Origin: CAZMMV01 sp964637035
Lineage (GTDB): Bacteria > Bacillota > Clostridia > Tissierellales > Tissierellaceae
DNA: 64,000 bases
Direction of reading: 5' to 3'
NCBI GenBank assembly: GCA_964637035.1
Contig: CAZWTU010000003.1
Span: 1 to 64,000, forward strand
The notes beneath the pieces were generated by a model, which saw only the letters and a list, made by a program, of their open reading frames with translations, did not search any database and was not told where the DNA came from. Each line of letters starts with the position of its first letter. Positions within the stretch are counted from its first letter, which is position 1. This document shows, piece after piece, positions 8,177 through 17,829 of the stretch. Both the position numbers and the translations under genes were made by a program.

Positions 8177-8878
8177 CTATAGTGCAATATCCTTAACTAC
8201 TTCAGAAGCAATGATTAATCCAGCAACTGGAGGAACAAATCCTATGCTTCCTGGCATAGCCTTTCTAAGGTCTTTTGACTCTAAGTTTGCAGTCAAAGGT
8301 ATCTCCTCTGAATAAACAACCTTTAAATCTTCTATATTTCTTTTTCTTAGTTCTCTTCTCATTACCCTAGCTAAAGGGCAAATCTTTGTAGAGTATATAT
8401 CATCTACTTTTAACATTGTTGGATTTAATTTATTTCCTGCCCCCATACAACTAATAATTGGTATCTTTCTATTTTTACATTCACAAATTAAATCAATTTT
8501 TGATGTTACCATGTCTATTGCATCTATTACGTAATCATAGTCTTTAGACAATAATTCTTCCTTGGTTTCCAAGTTATATAGGGTTTTGTGGATAACAATA
8601 TCAATATTAGGATTTATTTCTAATATTCTTCGCTTCATTACATCTACCTTTGCTAATCCAACAGTTTTCATAGTAGCATGAATTTGCCTATTAATATTAC
8701 TTATATCTATTATATCATAATCTACTAATATAATTCTACCTAAACCTGTTCTAACTAATGCTTCAACTGCAAAGGAACCTACACCACCTATTCCAAAAAC
8801 TGCAACTGTAGAATTAGATAATTTGTCCATCCCTTTACTTCCTAGCAATAACTCAGATCTCATAAAAGGATTTTCCAT
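8177..8878 (-). CDS. tcdA: tRNA threonylcarbamoyladenosine dehydratase (ThiF/E1-like)
   Basis: Uses ATP to cyclise t6A37 of tRNA to ct6A. The 233 aa protein has the E1-like nucleotide motif GIGGVGS (about residues 29-35), the DYDIIDISNINRQ segment typical of TcdA, and a C-terminal GSIGFVPPVAGLI segment. ThiF/MoeB paralogues are possible, but length and C terminus favour TcdA. It follows aspS by 19 nt and precedes the RseC-family gene by 10 nt, so all are probably one operon. The aspS-tcdA pairing is common in Firmicutes. Confidence 0.92.
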   Translation of the reverse strand: MENPFMRSELLLGSKGMDKLSNSTVAVFGIGGVGSFAVEALVRTGLGRIILVDYDIIDISNINRQIHATMKTVGLAKVDVMKRRILEINPNIDIVIHKTLYNLETKEELLSKDYDYVIDAIDMVTSKIDLICECKNRKIPIISCMGAGNKLNPTMLKVDDIYSTKICPLARVMRRELRKRNIEDLKVVYSEEIPLTANLESKDLRKAMPGSIGFVPPVAGLIIASEVVKDIAL

Positions 8879-8897
8879 ATTATTATCTCCTCCAAGT

Positions 8898-10679
8898 TTA
8901 TTTTTCTATGTCTAATTTTATATGAGCTTCTTCTAATTGCTTTTGTGATACAATTGTAGGAGCATTTGTCATTAGACAGGTAGCTGATTGTGTCTTTGGA
9001 AACGCTATTACATCACGAATGTTTGATGTATCTGATAGGAGCATAATAAGTCTATCTAAGCCATAAGCAATTCCACCATGTGGAGGAGTTCCATATTTAA
9101 AAGCTTCTAATAAAAATCCAAACTTATCCCAAGCTTCCTCTTCAGTAAATCCTAAAGCAGTAAACATTTTCTTTTGAAGGTCTGAGTTATTTATTCTAAT
9201 ACTTCCCCCACCCATCTCATCACCATTTATAACAATGTCATAGGCCTTGGCTCTAACATTTTGTGGATCCGTTTCTAATAAACCTATATCTTCATCCATT
9301 GGATGGGTAAAAGGATGATGCTTTGCAACATATCTATTTTCTTCTTCATCATATTCAAACAATGGAAACTCAGTTATCCATACTAATTTCATTTCATTAT
9401 CATCTATAATTTCTAGTCTTTTAGCCACTTCATTTCTTAAGTTACCTAAACTATCAAAGACTACAGATTCTTTATCAGCCACAAAAAGAAGTAAATCACC
9501 TTTTTTACCGTCCATTGTCTCTAAAATCCCATCCATTTCCTCATCCGTAAAAAACTTTCCAATAGGTGATGTTATTCCATCTTCAGTGATTTTAATCCAG
9601 GCTAAACCCTTGGCTCCATATGTCTTTACATAGTCTTCTAGTGTGCTTATGTTTTTTCTTGAGAAACTATCTCCATGGCCTTTTACATTGATACCCCTTA
9701 CACTACCACCATTAGAAATTGTTTGACTAAATACCTTAAATCCTGAATCCTTAACAAGATTTGATATATCCTTTAACTCAAATCCAAATCTTAAATCAGG
9801 TTTATCTACCCCAAACCTTTCCATAGCTTCAGCATAAGTCATTCTTTTTATAGGTAGGTCGATTTCTATATTTTTTATTTCTTTAAACAAATTATAAAGT
9901 AATTTTTCATTTATATTAATAACATCTTCTACATCAACAAAACTCATCTCAACATCTACCTGGGTAAATTCTGGTTGCCTATTTGCCCTTAGGTCTTCGT
10001 CCCTAAAACATCTAACAATTTGATAATATCTATCCATACCTGAAACCATAAGAAGCTGTTTCATCAGCTGTGGTGACTGTGGTAAAGCATAGAACTCTCC
10101 CGGATTAACCCTACTTGGTACTAAATAATCTCTAGCTCCTTCAGGAGTAGGTTTAGTAAGCATTGGGGTCTCTATTTCTACAAAATTATTTTCATCTAAA
10201 AAATTTCTGATAAGCTTGGCAGTTTTTGCTCTTAATTTTAGTTTCTTCTGCATAGAAGGTTTTCTTAAATCAAGATATCTATATTTTAGTCTCATTGTTT
10301 CAGAAACATTATCATTATCTTTAATATATATTGGAGGCGTTTCAGATTCATCTAATATTTTAAATTCTTCAACTATTACTTCAACTTCTCCTGTAGGTAT
10401 TTCCTTATTTACAGATTCCCTCATTCTTACTTTTCCCTTTACAGCTAATACAAATTCACTTCTTATTTTTTCAGCCTTTTTAAACTCTTCTTCAGATAGG
10501 CTTTCATCAAATACAACTTGTGATATTCCTGTAGTATCTCTTAAATCAATAAAGATCAGTGAACCTAGATTTCTTTCTCTTTGTACCCATCCCATTAAAA
10601 CTACTTCTTCACCACTATCTTTTGTTCTTAAGTCACCGCACATATTTGTCCGTCTTAAACTTCCCATTTCTTCACTCAT
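8898..10679 (-). CDS. aspS: Aspartyl-tRNA synthetase
   Basis: Class II synthetase that charges tRNA-Asp. N-terminal OB-fold anticodon-binding domain (about 1-110), catalytic core starting near RYLDLRKP, a bacterial-type GAD insertion (about 290-420), and C-terminal class II motif GIAYGLDRL. 593 aa is standard for the bacterial form. I could not decide from sequence whether it is discriminating or also charges tRNA-Asn. SD GAGGAGG precedes the ATG. Upstream is a possible promoter (10739-10766) and a leader with a loose hairpin; I found no T-box motif there. Confidence 0.98.
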   Translation of the reverse strand: MSEEMGSLRRTNMCGDLRTKDSGEEVVLMGWVQRERNLGSLIFIDLRDTTGISQVVFDESLSEEEFKKAEKIRSEFVLAVKGKVRMRESVNKEIPTGEVEVIVEEFKILDESETPPIYIKDNDNVSETMRLKYRYLDLRKPSMQKKLKLRAKTAKLIRNFLDENNFVEIETPMLTKPTPEGARDYLVPSRVNPGEFYALPQSPQLMKQLLMVSGMDRYYQIVRCFRDEDLRANRQPEFTQVDVEMSFVDVEDVININEKLLYNLFKEIKNIEIDLPIKRMTYAEAMERFGVDKPDLRFGFELKDISNLVKDSGFKVFSQTISNGGSVRGINVKGHGDSFSRKNISTLEDYVKTYGAKGLAWIKITEDGITSPIGKFFTDEEMDGILETMDGKKGDLLLFVADKESVVFDSLGNLRNEVAKRLEIIDDNEMKLVWITEFPLFEYDEEENRYVAKHHPFTHPMDEDIGLLETDPQNVRAKAYDIVINGDEMGGGSIRINNSDLQKKMFTALGFTEEEAWDKFGFLLEAFKYGTPPHGGIAYGLDRLIMLLSDTSNIRDVIAFPKTQSATCLMTNAPTIVSQKQLEEAHIKLDIEK

Positions 10680-10738
10680 TTTACATTCCTCCTCAAAAAA
10701 TATATAAACCTCCCATTTCTTATGTTCAGGGACTAAAG

Positions 10739-10766
10739 GTTATTCCACAGTACACCAATATGTCAA
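10739..10766 (-). promoter_or_regulatory. possible SigA promoter for aspS
   Basis: On minus, a perfect -35 TTGACA (10766-10761), 16-nt spacer and weak -10 AATAAC (10744-10739). Downstream, AACCT and CCC can pair with GGG and AGGTT ahead of a T-run near 10690-10705, a possible weak terminator or attenuator before aspS. Confidence 0.4.
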
Positions 10767-10777
10767 GATACCAGCTT

Positions 10778-11179
10778 TTATAATTCTTCTTTTTCCCTCA
10801 TTGCTTTTATAAACTTTTTATCATCCACATTTATATGATTAGCTAGCCACTCAATTATCAGTACTTTTAATTCAATAAAAATTTCCTGATCAATGGCTTC
10901 AAGTGATTTTAAATAAAGTTTATATATTTCTTCTACAAAATAATTATGTTCTCCTCTATGGGCCAATAAGTCTTCATATTCAAAACTTATCATCAATTCT
11001 TCTTCTTCTAGAAAGTGATTATTAGTATAACTCATTAAAAAACTAATAATACTTTTAAATTCATCTTTATCTAAGTTTTCACCTAGTTTGAATATTTCAT
11101 CTGCTTTATTAAAAATAGATTTATGTTGGTTATCAATTGATTGTATCCCTGTCTTTAAGTCATCAGACCACCATAACAT
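10778..11179 (-). CDS. Bacteriohemerythrin
   Basis: Four-helix-bundle protein binding O2 at a non-haem di-iron site. All expected ligands are visible: His19, His55 and Glu59 (HFLEEE), His74 and His78 (HRGEH), His115 and Asp119 (HINVD). The 133 aa length is that of a single-domain hemerythrin, with no attached chemotaxis or GGDEF domain. It lies 15 nt after hemZ in the same direction. A role in O2 scavenging, sensing or delivery is inferred from the family; the exact job is unknown. Confidence 0.95.
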   Translation of the reverse strand: MLWWSDDLKTGIQSIDNQHKSIFNKADEIFKLGENLDKDEFKSIISFLMSYTNNHFLEEEELMISFEYEDLLAHRGEHNYFVEEIYKLYLKSLEAIDQEIFIELKVLIIEWLANHINVDDKKFIKAMREKEEL

Positions 11180-11194
11180 TTTACTTCTCCCCTT

Positions 11195-12219
11195 TTATTT
11201 ATTACTTAGGATTTTGTATTTTTTTATAATATTTTCATCTTTTCTATTAATATATTCATTTAAACTCTTAAAATTTGCTAGCCTTTTTATCCTGTCTTCC
11301 TTAGGAAGATAAATTTTGGAAACTGCTCCCATTCCTGCACCGATTATACTTTCCTTTTCCTCCATCATTGAAATATTATAGATACATTCCATATCCTTTT
11401 TACAATAGCCAATGTTTTCTAAGTTTCCTAGTATTTTTTTTTGCCTATATAAATAATAAGGATATAATCCCATTTCTTCCGAATATTTACCAGTCTCTTC
11501 CATCATCATTTCTAATATATCTTGATNNNNNNNNNNNNNNNNNNNNNNNNNNNNNNNNNNNNNNNNNNNNNNNNNNNNNNNNNNNNNNNNNNNNNNNNNN
11601 NNNNNNNNNNNNNNNNNNNNNNNNNNTTTGATATGGATAAGGATGGAAAGGAACAATATAAGCATTTTGTAGGACAGAATGGAATGCTAACATATAAACT
11701 GAAATTATTAGGATTTATAGGATAAATATATTTTCTTTGCCTTTTTCCTATATCTAAAACCAATTGTGATTTATCCGTGGTAAACTTATACTCACTTGAT
11801 AAAGTATTTATTATTTCAGAATCTTCTAGGCCCTTGTCTATTAAATCGTGAATAATCTTAATAGGCCTAATCCCTGTAAGTATGCCCCAAGAAGTTTTTC
11901 TATCTGAAACTTCATTCAATGTAGAAAACAATGACTTTCTAAGTCCAAGTCTGATGTCCTTTTCCATATCATTGCTATATATTTCTATTGTATTTATATT
12001 TTCAGTATTCTTTTTTACTAGTTTGCCATCTAGATAAAACTTACTTTCTCCATACAAAGAATCTTCTTTTTTAATTAATGAAACAACTAAAAGTATATCT
12101 TTTCCTGGATAATCCTCTTGGCTTACAATATTTATTATATCCTCATTTGGAAAAAACACCTTAATTAAATTGTATATTTGATATTTAAAATCATGTCCTT
12201 TTAAAAGGTAATATATCAT
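11195..12219 (-). CDS. hemZ: Oxygen-independent coproporphyrinogen III dehydrogenase-like HemZ, interrupted by assembly gap
   Basis: Radical-SAM enzyme for the anaerobic step of haem synthesis. The part before the gap (12219-11627, about 197 aa) carries the HemZ N-terminal domain and the cluster motif CPTKCLYC. The part after it (11526-11195, about 110 aa) carries the C-terminal MEETGKYS and PYYLYRQKK segments. HemZ proteins are usually near 490 aa, so roughly 180 residues are missing. The two parts are out of frame with each other across the 100 Ns, so the gap length is a placeholder. The gene itself is probably intact. A true frameshift cannot be excluded. Confidence 0.9.
11527..11626. other. 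assembly gap of 100 N, true length unknown
   Basis: Exactly 100 N characters inside hemZ. Comparing the remaining coding parts with the usual HemZ length suggests that about 500-600 bases are missing. Confidence 0.95.
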
Positions 12220-12246
12220 ATTTATCCCCTTATTTTGCTGATTTTC

Positions 12247-12864
12247 TTATCTTAAAAATGGATTGGAAACCCTTTCTTTTCCTATAGTTGAACTAGGTCC
12301 ATGACCTGGATAAACTATAGTCTGGTCAGAATAGATTAAAAGTTTTTCTTTTATTGACTTAATGATTTGTTCATAATTTCCACCTAATAAGTCTGTTCTA
12401 CCAATGGACCCAGTAAATAAAGTGTCCCCACTTATAATGTTGTCTTTTACTTTTAAACAAATACCACCCTTAGTATGGCCAGGAGTGTGTATTACGAGAA
12501 CCTCCTGATTTCCAAACTTTATAATATCCCCATGATTTAATAATATATCAGGCTCTAATTCTATGTTACCCATAGCCATTGTTGAAGATAAGTTTTTATT
12601 TCCATCTACTAGCAAATCTCTCTCATCCTTGTGTATCATAACAGGAACTTTCAAACTATCTTTTAAGTCCATGAGACCACCTATATGATCACCATGTCCG
12701 TGGGTTAAGACAATATATTTTATATCTAATTCATTTCTATTTATAAATTTAATTATTTCATCTGCATCTCCACCTGGATCTACAACTATTCCTTCCTTAG
12801 TCTCATCATGTATAATATAACAATTAGCTCCATATATTCCAGCAGGAATTCTAATAATTTCCAA
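12247..12864 (-). CDS. Metallo-beta-lactamase-fold hydrolase (glyoxalase II-like)
   Basis: Two-metal hydrolase of 205 aa with motif THGHGDH (His55, His57, Asp59, His60), a later HTPGHTKGG and GDTLF, and a C-terminal PGHGPSSTIG. This matches the small YcbL/GloB-like group, often annotated as hydroxyacylglutathione hydrolase, though the thiol used here is not known. The start is a TTG behind AGGAGG. It lies between hemZ and dtd, an order conserved in many clostridia. Confidence 0.9.
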   Translation of the reverse strand: MEIIRIPAGIYGANCYIIHDETKEGIVVDPGGDADEIIKFINRNELDIKYIVLTHGHGDHIGGLMDLKDSLKVPVMIHKDERDLLVDGNKNLSSTMAMGNIELEPDILLNHGDIIKFGNQEVLVIHTPGHTKGGICLKVKDNIISGDTLFTGSIGRTDLLGGNYEQIIKSIKEKLLIYSDQTIVYPGHGPSSTIGKERVSNPFLR

Positions 12865-12877
12865 TTTATATTACCTC

Positions 12878-13327
12878 CTAAAAAGTTTTTTTACTATCTA
12901 ACATTATGGTTACGGGTCCATCATTTATAAGATCGACCTTCATATCTGCTCCAAAGATTCCTAACTCAGGCTCAAACCCATTATCTCTACACCTATCCAA
13001 AAATTTTTCATAAAACAATTCTCCCATTTCTGGAGGGGCAGAATTACTAAAGCTAGGACGTCTACCTTTTCTAGCGTCACCATATAAAGTAAATTGGGAT
13101 ACAACAAGTAATTCCCCTTGAATATCCTTTAGGGATAAATTCATTTTATGATTTTCATCTTCAAATATTCTTAGGCCTAATACCTTAGAAACTAGATAAT
13201 CTAAATCTTCATCACTATCTTCATTTCCTATACCTAAGAATACCAATAAACCCTTCTGAATTTGGCCTACAATCTTATTTTCAACAGTGACTGATGCTTG
13301 AGAAACTCTTTGTACTATTGCCCGCAT
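12878..13327 (-). CDS. dtd: D-aminoacyl-tRNA deacylase
   Basis: Proofreading enzyme that removes D-amino acids and mischarged Gly from tRNA. The 149 aa protein starts MRAIVQRVSQASV and contains both family signatures: SQFTLYGD in the middle and the cis Gly-Pro motif NDGPVTI near the C terminus. It lies 9 nt downstream of relA, a pairing common in Firmicutes. Confidence 0.97.
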   Translation of the reverse strand: MRAIVQRVSQASVTVENKIVGQIQKGLLVFLGIGNEDSDEDLDYLVSKVLGLRIFEDENHKMNLSLKDIQGELLVVSQFTLYGDARKGRRPSFSNSAPPEMGELFYEKFLDRCRDNGFEPELGIFGADMKVDLINDGPVTIMLDSKKTF

Positions 13328-13336
13328 ATAAACCTC

Positions 13337-15496
13337 CTATGATGTAACTCTATATACATCTACAACATCTTTTATTTTTTTAATTTTCCCTATTAGTTCA
13401 TTTAATTCATCTATACTGGTAATCTCAAATGTTAAATTTATAAAAGCAATTTTGTTTTTATCTGTTCTAGCATTTAGGGTAATCAATCCTAAGTTTGAAT
13501 CGCTGATTTTTTGAGTAATATCCGTTATAAGTCCGGACCTATCTGCTGCCATAATTTGTATTTCAGCAGGGTAAGAGGCATTTTTTGCATTATCCCAGTG
13601 GACTTCAATAAACCTTTCAGTTTCTGAAGAGGATGTTATATTAGGGCAATCTGTTCTATGGATTGATACCCCACGACCCTTAGTTATATAACCAATAATC
13701 TCATCCCCAGGAACAGGATTGCAACATTTAGAAAATCTAATCTTAATATTGTCAATACCCTTTATAATTACACCCTGGTCAGGCTTGTTTTTCTTTTTTT
13801 GCATAACTTGATTTGATTTAATCTTATCTAATTCATCTTCATCAGTAATCTTATTTTCCTTATTATAGAAGACCCTTAATTTGGAAGTTATTTGATTTAA
13901 TGATACACTGCCATATCCTACAGCAGCATACAAATCTTCTATTGAATTGAAGGTCATTTTATCTCCAATTTCTTTTAACCACTGGTCTTTCAATAATTCA
14001 GAATGCCTATAACCTAGTCTTCGCACTTCCCTTTCAAGCATATCTTTTCCTCTAATAATGTTTACATCTTTTTCCTTAGTTTTAAACCATTGTCTAATCT
14101 TATTTCTAGCTTGGGTACTCTTAACAATCTTTAACCAGTCTCGGCTAGGCCCACTACTAGAAGAAGTAATAATTTCTACAATATTACCATTCTTTAGTTT
14201 GTAATTTAATGGAACAATCCTACCATCTACTTTTGCACCTACACATTTGTCGCCAACTTCACTATGGACCCTATAAGCAAAATCAATAGGAGTAGAACCA
14301 TCAGGTAGATTGATTACATCACCTCTAGGAGTAAATACAAAAACCTCATCAGTAAAAAAATCTATTTTTAATGTTTCCATAAAGTCCCTAGGATCATTGG
14401 AGTCAGATTGCCATTCAAGTAATTGTCTAAGCCAAGTTAACTTTTCATCAAAATTGTCAGTTTTACCGCCACCTTCTTTATATTTCCAGTGGGCAGCTAT
14501 ACCATACTCTGCAGTCTTATGCATATCCCAGGTACGTATCTGAACCTCAAAGGTCTCCCCCCTTGGACCAATTACAGTAGTATGAATAGATTGGTACATA
14601 TTAGGCTTAGGCATGGCTATATAGTCCTTAAATCTCCCTGGTATAGGTTTCCATAAGTTGTGAACAATACCTAGGACCTCGTAGCAGCTTTTCACATCAT
14701 CTACTAAGACCCTAATAGCTGTTAAATCAAATATTTGTTCAAAGGCCTTTCCCTCGTGAACCATTTTCTTATAAATACTATAGAAATTTTTTGGTCTCCC
14801 ACTTATATCATATTCAATTTTTGCATTATCTAATTTACCACTTAAGGTAGCTATAATTGATTTAATATACTCTTCTCTTTCTTGTCTCCTTTTTGAGACT
14901 TTTTCAACTAAGTCATAATAATTATCTGGATCCAAATATCTTAAGGACAAATCCTCAAGTTCCCACTTTATTTTAGAAATGCCTAGCCTATGAGCAAGGG
15001 GGGCATATATTTCTAAGGTTTCCAATGCTTTTTCTTTTCTTTTTTCATCATTCATATATTCTAGAGTTCGCATATTGTGCAATCTATCTGCAAGTTTAAC
15101 AATAATAACCCTAATATCTTCAGACATTGCCAGAACCATTTTTCTTAAATTTTCAGCCTGGTTTTCTTGCTTTGTTTTATACTGAAGCTTTTTTAATTTT
15201 GTAACTCCGTCAACTAAATCTGCAATTTGCACCCCAAATTCCTCTACAATAGTTTCGTAGCTTACACTTGTGTCTTCTATAACATCATGTAATAAACCGG
15301 CTATTATAGTAGAAGTATCCATATTTAAATCGGCTAAAATTAAAGCAACATTAAATGGATGTACAAAAAAATTTTCACCAGAATTTCTAAATTGTCCATC
15401 ATGGGCATCTCTAGCAAAAATATAAGCTTTTACAACCAATTCTAAATTTGCTTGGGGATTATATTGTTCGATTTTTAAAATTAAATTTTCTAACAT
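13337..15496 (-). CDS. relA: Bifunctional (p)ppGpp synthetase/hydrolase
   Basis: Makes and degrades the alarmone (p)ppGpp. Domains in order: HD hydrolase (His46, and His70-Asp71 in LLHDVIEDT), synthetase (RPKNFYSIYKK region), TGS (FTPRGDVINLPDG), a helical/zinc-finger region (CCNPVPGDEIIGY) and a C-terminal ACT domain. About 719 aa. The hydrolase residues are intact, so it is the dual-function Rel type. Start chosen at ATG 15496 because AAGGTG lies 6 nt before it; an in-frame GTG at 15505 overlaps that SD. Follows recJ by a few nt. Confidence 0.97.
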   Translation of the reverse strand: MLENLILKIEQYNPQANLELVVKAYIFARDAHDGQFRNSGENFFVHPFNVALILADLNMDTSTIIAGLLHDVIEDTSVSYETIVEEFGVQIADLVDGVTKLKKLQYKTKQENQAENLRKMVLAMSEDIRVIIVKLADRLHNMRTLEYMNDEKRKEKALETLEIYAPLAHRLGISKIKWELEDLSLRYLDPDNYYDLVEKVSKRRQEREEYIKSIIATLSGKLDNAKIEYDISGRPKNFYSIYKKMVHEGKAFEQIFDLTAIRVLVDDVKSCYEVLGIVHNLWKPIPGRFKDYIAMPKPNMYQSIHTTVIGPRGETFEVQIRTWDMHKTAEYGIAAHWKYKEGGGKTDNFDEKLTWLRQLLEWQSDSNDPRDFMETLKIDFFTDEVFVFTPRGDVINLPDGSTPIDFAYRVHSEVGDKCVGAKVDGRIVPLNYKLKNGNIVEIITSSSSGPSRDWLKIVKSTQARNKIRQWFKTKEKDVNIIRGKDMLEREVRRLGYRHSELLKDQWLKEIGDKMTFNSIEDLYAAVGYGSVSLNQITSKLRVFYNKENKITDEDELDKIKSNQVMQKKKNKPDQGVIIKGIDNIKIRFSKCCNPVPGDEIIGYITKGRGVSIHRTDCPNITSSSETERFIEVHWDNAKNASYPAEIQIMAADRSGLITDITQKISDSNLGLITLNARTDKNKIAFINLTFEITSIDELNELIGKIKKIKDVVDVYRVTS

Positions 15497-15514
15497 TGCT
15501 TTCACCTTCTTTTT

Positions 15515-17287
15515 TTATATAGATACTCTAAAGCCTTGTATTGTAATTTGTAAATTAGTCTTACCCATATATTCATTGACTGTGGGATAGTATAAAACAT
15601 CTATAAATATATTATTATTTATTCCATTATATATTTTATTAAGGCCTTCTTTGCCATGAATTGTAACTATACTATCTTCAAATTTAACTATATCTCCAAA
15701 ATATATAGCCTCCATAGTAATATTATTTTTATTTTGCAGAATTAGTTTTAAGACATTTCTATTTTTACCTAGTATAAATCCTTTTTTAATAATTAAATTC
15801 TTATCACCAAATAAAGGTTTATTATTACCTTTACCAAAAGGTTCTAAAACCTTCAATTCATCAATTAGTTTATAACTAATATAGTCTAAGGATAGTTGCA
15901 TGTCAATATATTTCTTAAATATTAGGTCATCTTTTGTCAATATAGAATTTTTATTTAGATTTTCACGTAAAATTCCAATATTATTTTCTTCTAAAGTCAT
16001 ACCGGCTGCCATAGGATGTCCACCAAATTGCAATAATAAATCATTGCATTTAGTTAATTCTTCAAACATATTATACTCTTCAATGGATCTACCAGACCCC
16101 TTGGCCCCATCAGAACCCTTAGTCAATACTATTGTAGGCCTGTTATACTTTTCTTTTATTCTACCTGCTATTATACCTGCTACACTTTCATGTATGTCTG
16201 GCTCATAAACTACTAAAACCTTATCCTGTAAAAGCCCATCCTCTACAATAATATTATCTACCATATCAACACCATCATAGGTTAATTGCTTTCTTTCATC
16301 ATTTAATTGCTTAAGCTCTTTGGCTATCCTACTGGCAGTATCCATATCTCTTGCAAGTAATAAATCCAAAGCTTTTAAGGCTGAATCCAGTCTGCCAGAA
16401 GCATTGATACTAGGCCCAATAACAAAGCCAAGGTGATAAGTACCTATTTCTTTGTCTTCAATGCCTGTTTCCTTTATTAAAGCTTTTAAGCCTATATTAC
16501 TTGTATTATTTAAAAGCTCAAGTCCTTTTTTTACAATAACCCTGTTTTCATCTATTAAATCTACTATATCACATACTGTAGCTATTGCCGCATATTCTAA
16601 AAAATCATAACTTTCCTCATCTGGTATATTAAAAACAGAGTATAATCTTTCTATAAGTTTGAAGCTTATACCTGCACCACATAGGATTTTAAAAGGATAC
16701 TTGCAATCATATTGCTTTGGATTGACTACAGCATCTGCCTGTGTATGTATATATTTCTTTTCCCCAAATTCGTCTATGGAAAAAGGCATATCATGATGAT
16801 CTGTAACTATAACAGTTAAGCCTATATCTTTAGCCAATTGGATTGGACCAATGGCTGCAATTCCATTGTCACATGTTATTATAGTATCTATACCATCTTC
16901 CTTGGCATTTTTAACAATACTATCATTTATACCATAGCCATCTGAAACCCTATCTGGAATAACATAATCCACCAGCCCACCTAATCTTTGAATTCCCTTG
17001 TACAATATATAAATAGACATAACTCCGTCAACATCAAAATCTCCAACTATTCTAATCTTCTCTTTGCCTTCTATCTTTTCTTTAATAATCATAGTGGACC
17101 TTTCCAAATCCTTCATAAGCTCAGGTTTATGCAATTTATCTAAAGTAGGATCCAAATAGCTTTCTATTATATTATTGTCGGTTATACTCCTATTTATAAG
17201 AAGCTTGGACAAAAATTTAGATATATTATGTCTTTTAGAAATTTGATTTAAATCCCCAGGCCTATTTTTTATGAACCATTTTTCCAA
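15515..17287 (-). CDS. recJ: Single-stranded-DNA-specific exonuclease RecJ
   Basis: 5'-to-3' ssDNA exonuclease of recombination and repair. The DHH phosphoesterase motifs are visible (FDVDG and TDHHDMP), as is the DHHA1 motif GGHPMAAGM, followed by an OB-fold region. About 590 aa, shorter than the 750-800 aa RecJ of some Firmicutes but complete for the core domains. TTG 17287 is the likely start, with GGGGTG 6-8 nt upstream; a longer in-frame start at 17320 would overlap a terminator hairpin. Confidence 0.95.
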   Translation of the reverse strand: MEKWFIKNRPGDLNQISKRHNISKFLSKLLINRSITDNNIIESYLDPTLDKLHKPELMKDLERSTMIIKEKIEGKEKIRIVGDFDVDGVMSIYILYKGIQRLGGLVDYVIPDRVSDGYGINDSIVKNAKEDGIDTIITCDNGIAAIGPIQLAKDIGLTVIVTDHHDMPFSIDEFGEKKYIHTQADAVVNPKQYDCKYPFKILCGAGISFKLIERLYSVFNIPDEESYDFLEYAAIATVCDIVDLIDENRVIVKKGLELLNNTSNIGLKALIKETGIEDKEIGTYHLGFVIGPSINASGRLDSALKALDLLLARDMDTASRIAKELKQLNDERKQLTYDGVDMVDNIIVEDGLLQDKVLVVYEPDIHESVAGIIAGRIKEKYNRPTIVLTKGSDGAKGSGRSIEEYNMFEELTKCNDLLLQFGGHPMAAGMTLEENNIGILRENLNKNSILTKDDLIFKKYIDMQLSLDYISYKLIDELKVLEPFGKGNNKPLFGDKNLIIKKGFILGKNRNVLKLILQNKNNITMEAIYFGDIVKFEDSIVTIHGKEGLNKIYNGINNNIFIDVLYYPTVNEYMGKTNLQITIQGFRVSI

Positions 17288-17309
17288 TAAAATCACCCCA
17301 ATAAAATAA

Positions 17310-17338
17310 AATTTAGACACTTGAAAAGCGTCTAAATT
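17310..17338 (-). terminator. terminator of the lapA-like gene
   Basis: Hairpin AATTTAGAC (17310-17318) / GTCTAAATT (17330-17338), followed on minus by TTATTTTATT. It sits between the LapA-like gene and recJ. Confidence 0.75.
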
Positions 17339-17360
17339 CTACTCTTTTAATCTATAAAAT

Positions 17361-17750
17361 CTAGTCAATAATATGAGTTTCCTGTTTTTGAGATTCTATA
17401 AGTGTTTGTAAGTTTTCCTTGTCCTCTTCCAAAGAATCAACTAAGATTTCTAATCTCTTTTTTTCCCCTTCTAAATCTTCAACAGAGGACTTTAGCTGAT
17501 TACCACTTTCCTCACTATCAGATACAAGCTTATTTAAATGCTTAATCTCTTTTTTTAGTTTCAAAGACCTAACACCACTAAAAATGGCCGCAATAATAGC
17601 TCCAAAAAGTGTAGAAACTAAAATAATTAATGCTTGAGATAATTGTACCTCAGTAAAAAATAAATCTATTAAAACTTTTTCACTATTATTTAATGCAAAC
17701 AATGCAATTATTGCAGCGAAAACTAATGATAAAATAAATCCCTTTTCCAC
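17361..17750 (-). CDS. LapA (DUF1049) family membrane protein with coiled-coil tail
   Basis: 129 aa. Two hydrophobic helices (about 5-20 and 37-60) are followed by a charged, Leu/Glu/Lys-rich region (about 64-125) that looks like a coiled coil. This matches lipopolysaccharide-assembly protein A domain proteins, whose role in Gram-positive bacteria is unclear. GTG start behind GGGGG. It lies between secF and recJ, with terminators on both sides, so it is likely transcribed alone. Confidence 0.8.
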   Translation of the reverse strand: MEKGFILSLVFAAIIALFALNNSEKVLIDLFFTEVQLSQALIILVSTLFGAIIAAIFSGVRSLKLKKEIKHLNKLVSDSEESGNQLKSSVEDLEGEKKRLEILVDSLEEDKENLQTLIESQKQETHIID

Positions 17751-17805
17751 AAAAATACCCCCTACATATCGTATTTAGATATATAATACCCTATAATGCT
17801 AAAAT

Positions 17806-17829
17806 AAAAACTGCTATTTGGCAGTTTTT
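17806..17829 (-). terminator. secF terminator overlapping its stop codon
   Basis: Hairpin AAAAACTGC (17806-17814) / GCAGTTTTT (17821-17829) covers the last secF codons and stop, with T-rich sequence after it on minus. Confidence 0.7.

Noticed and set aside
10680..10777. T-box leader for aspS; also checked before asnA and glyQ
   Set aside because: No conserved T-box sequence and no specifier stem; the leaders are too short.
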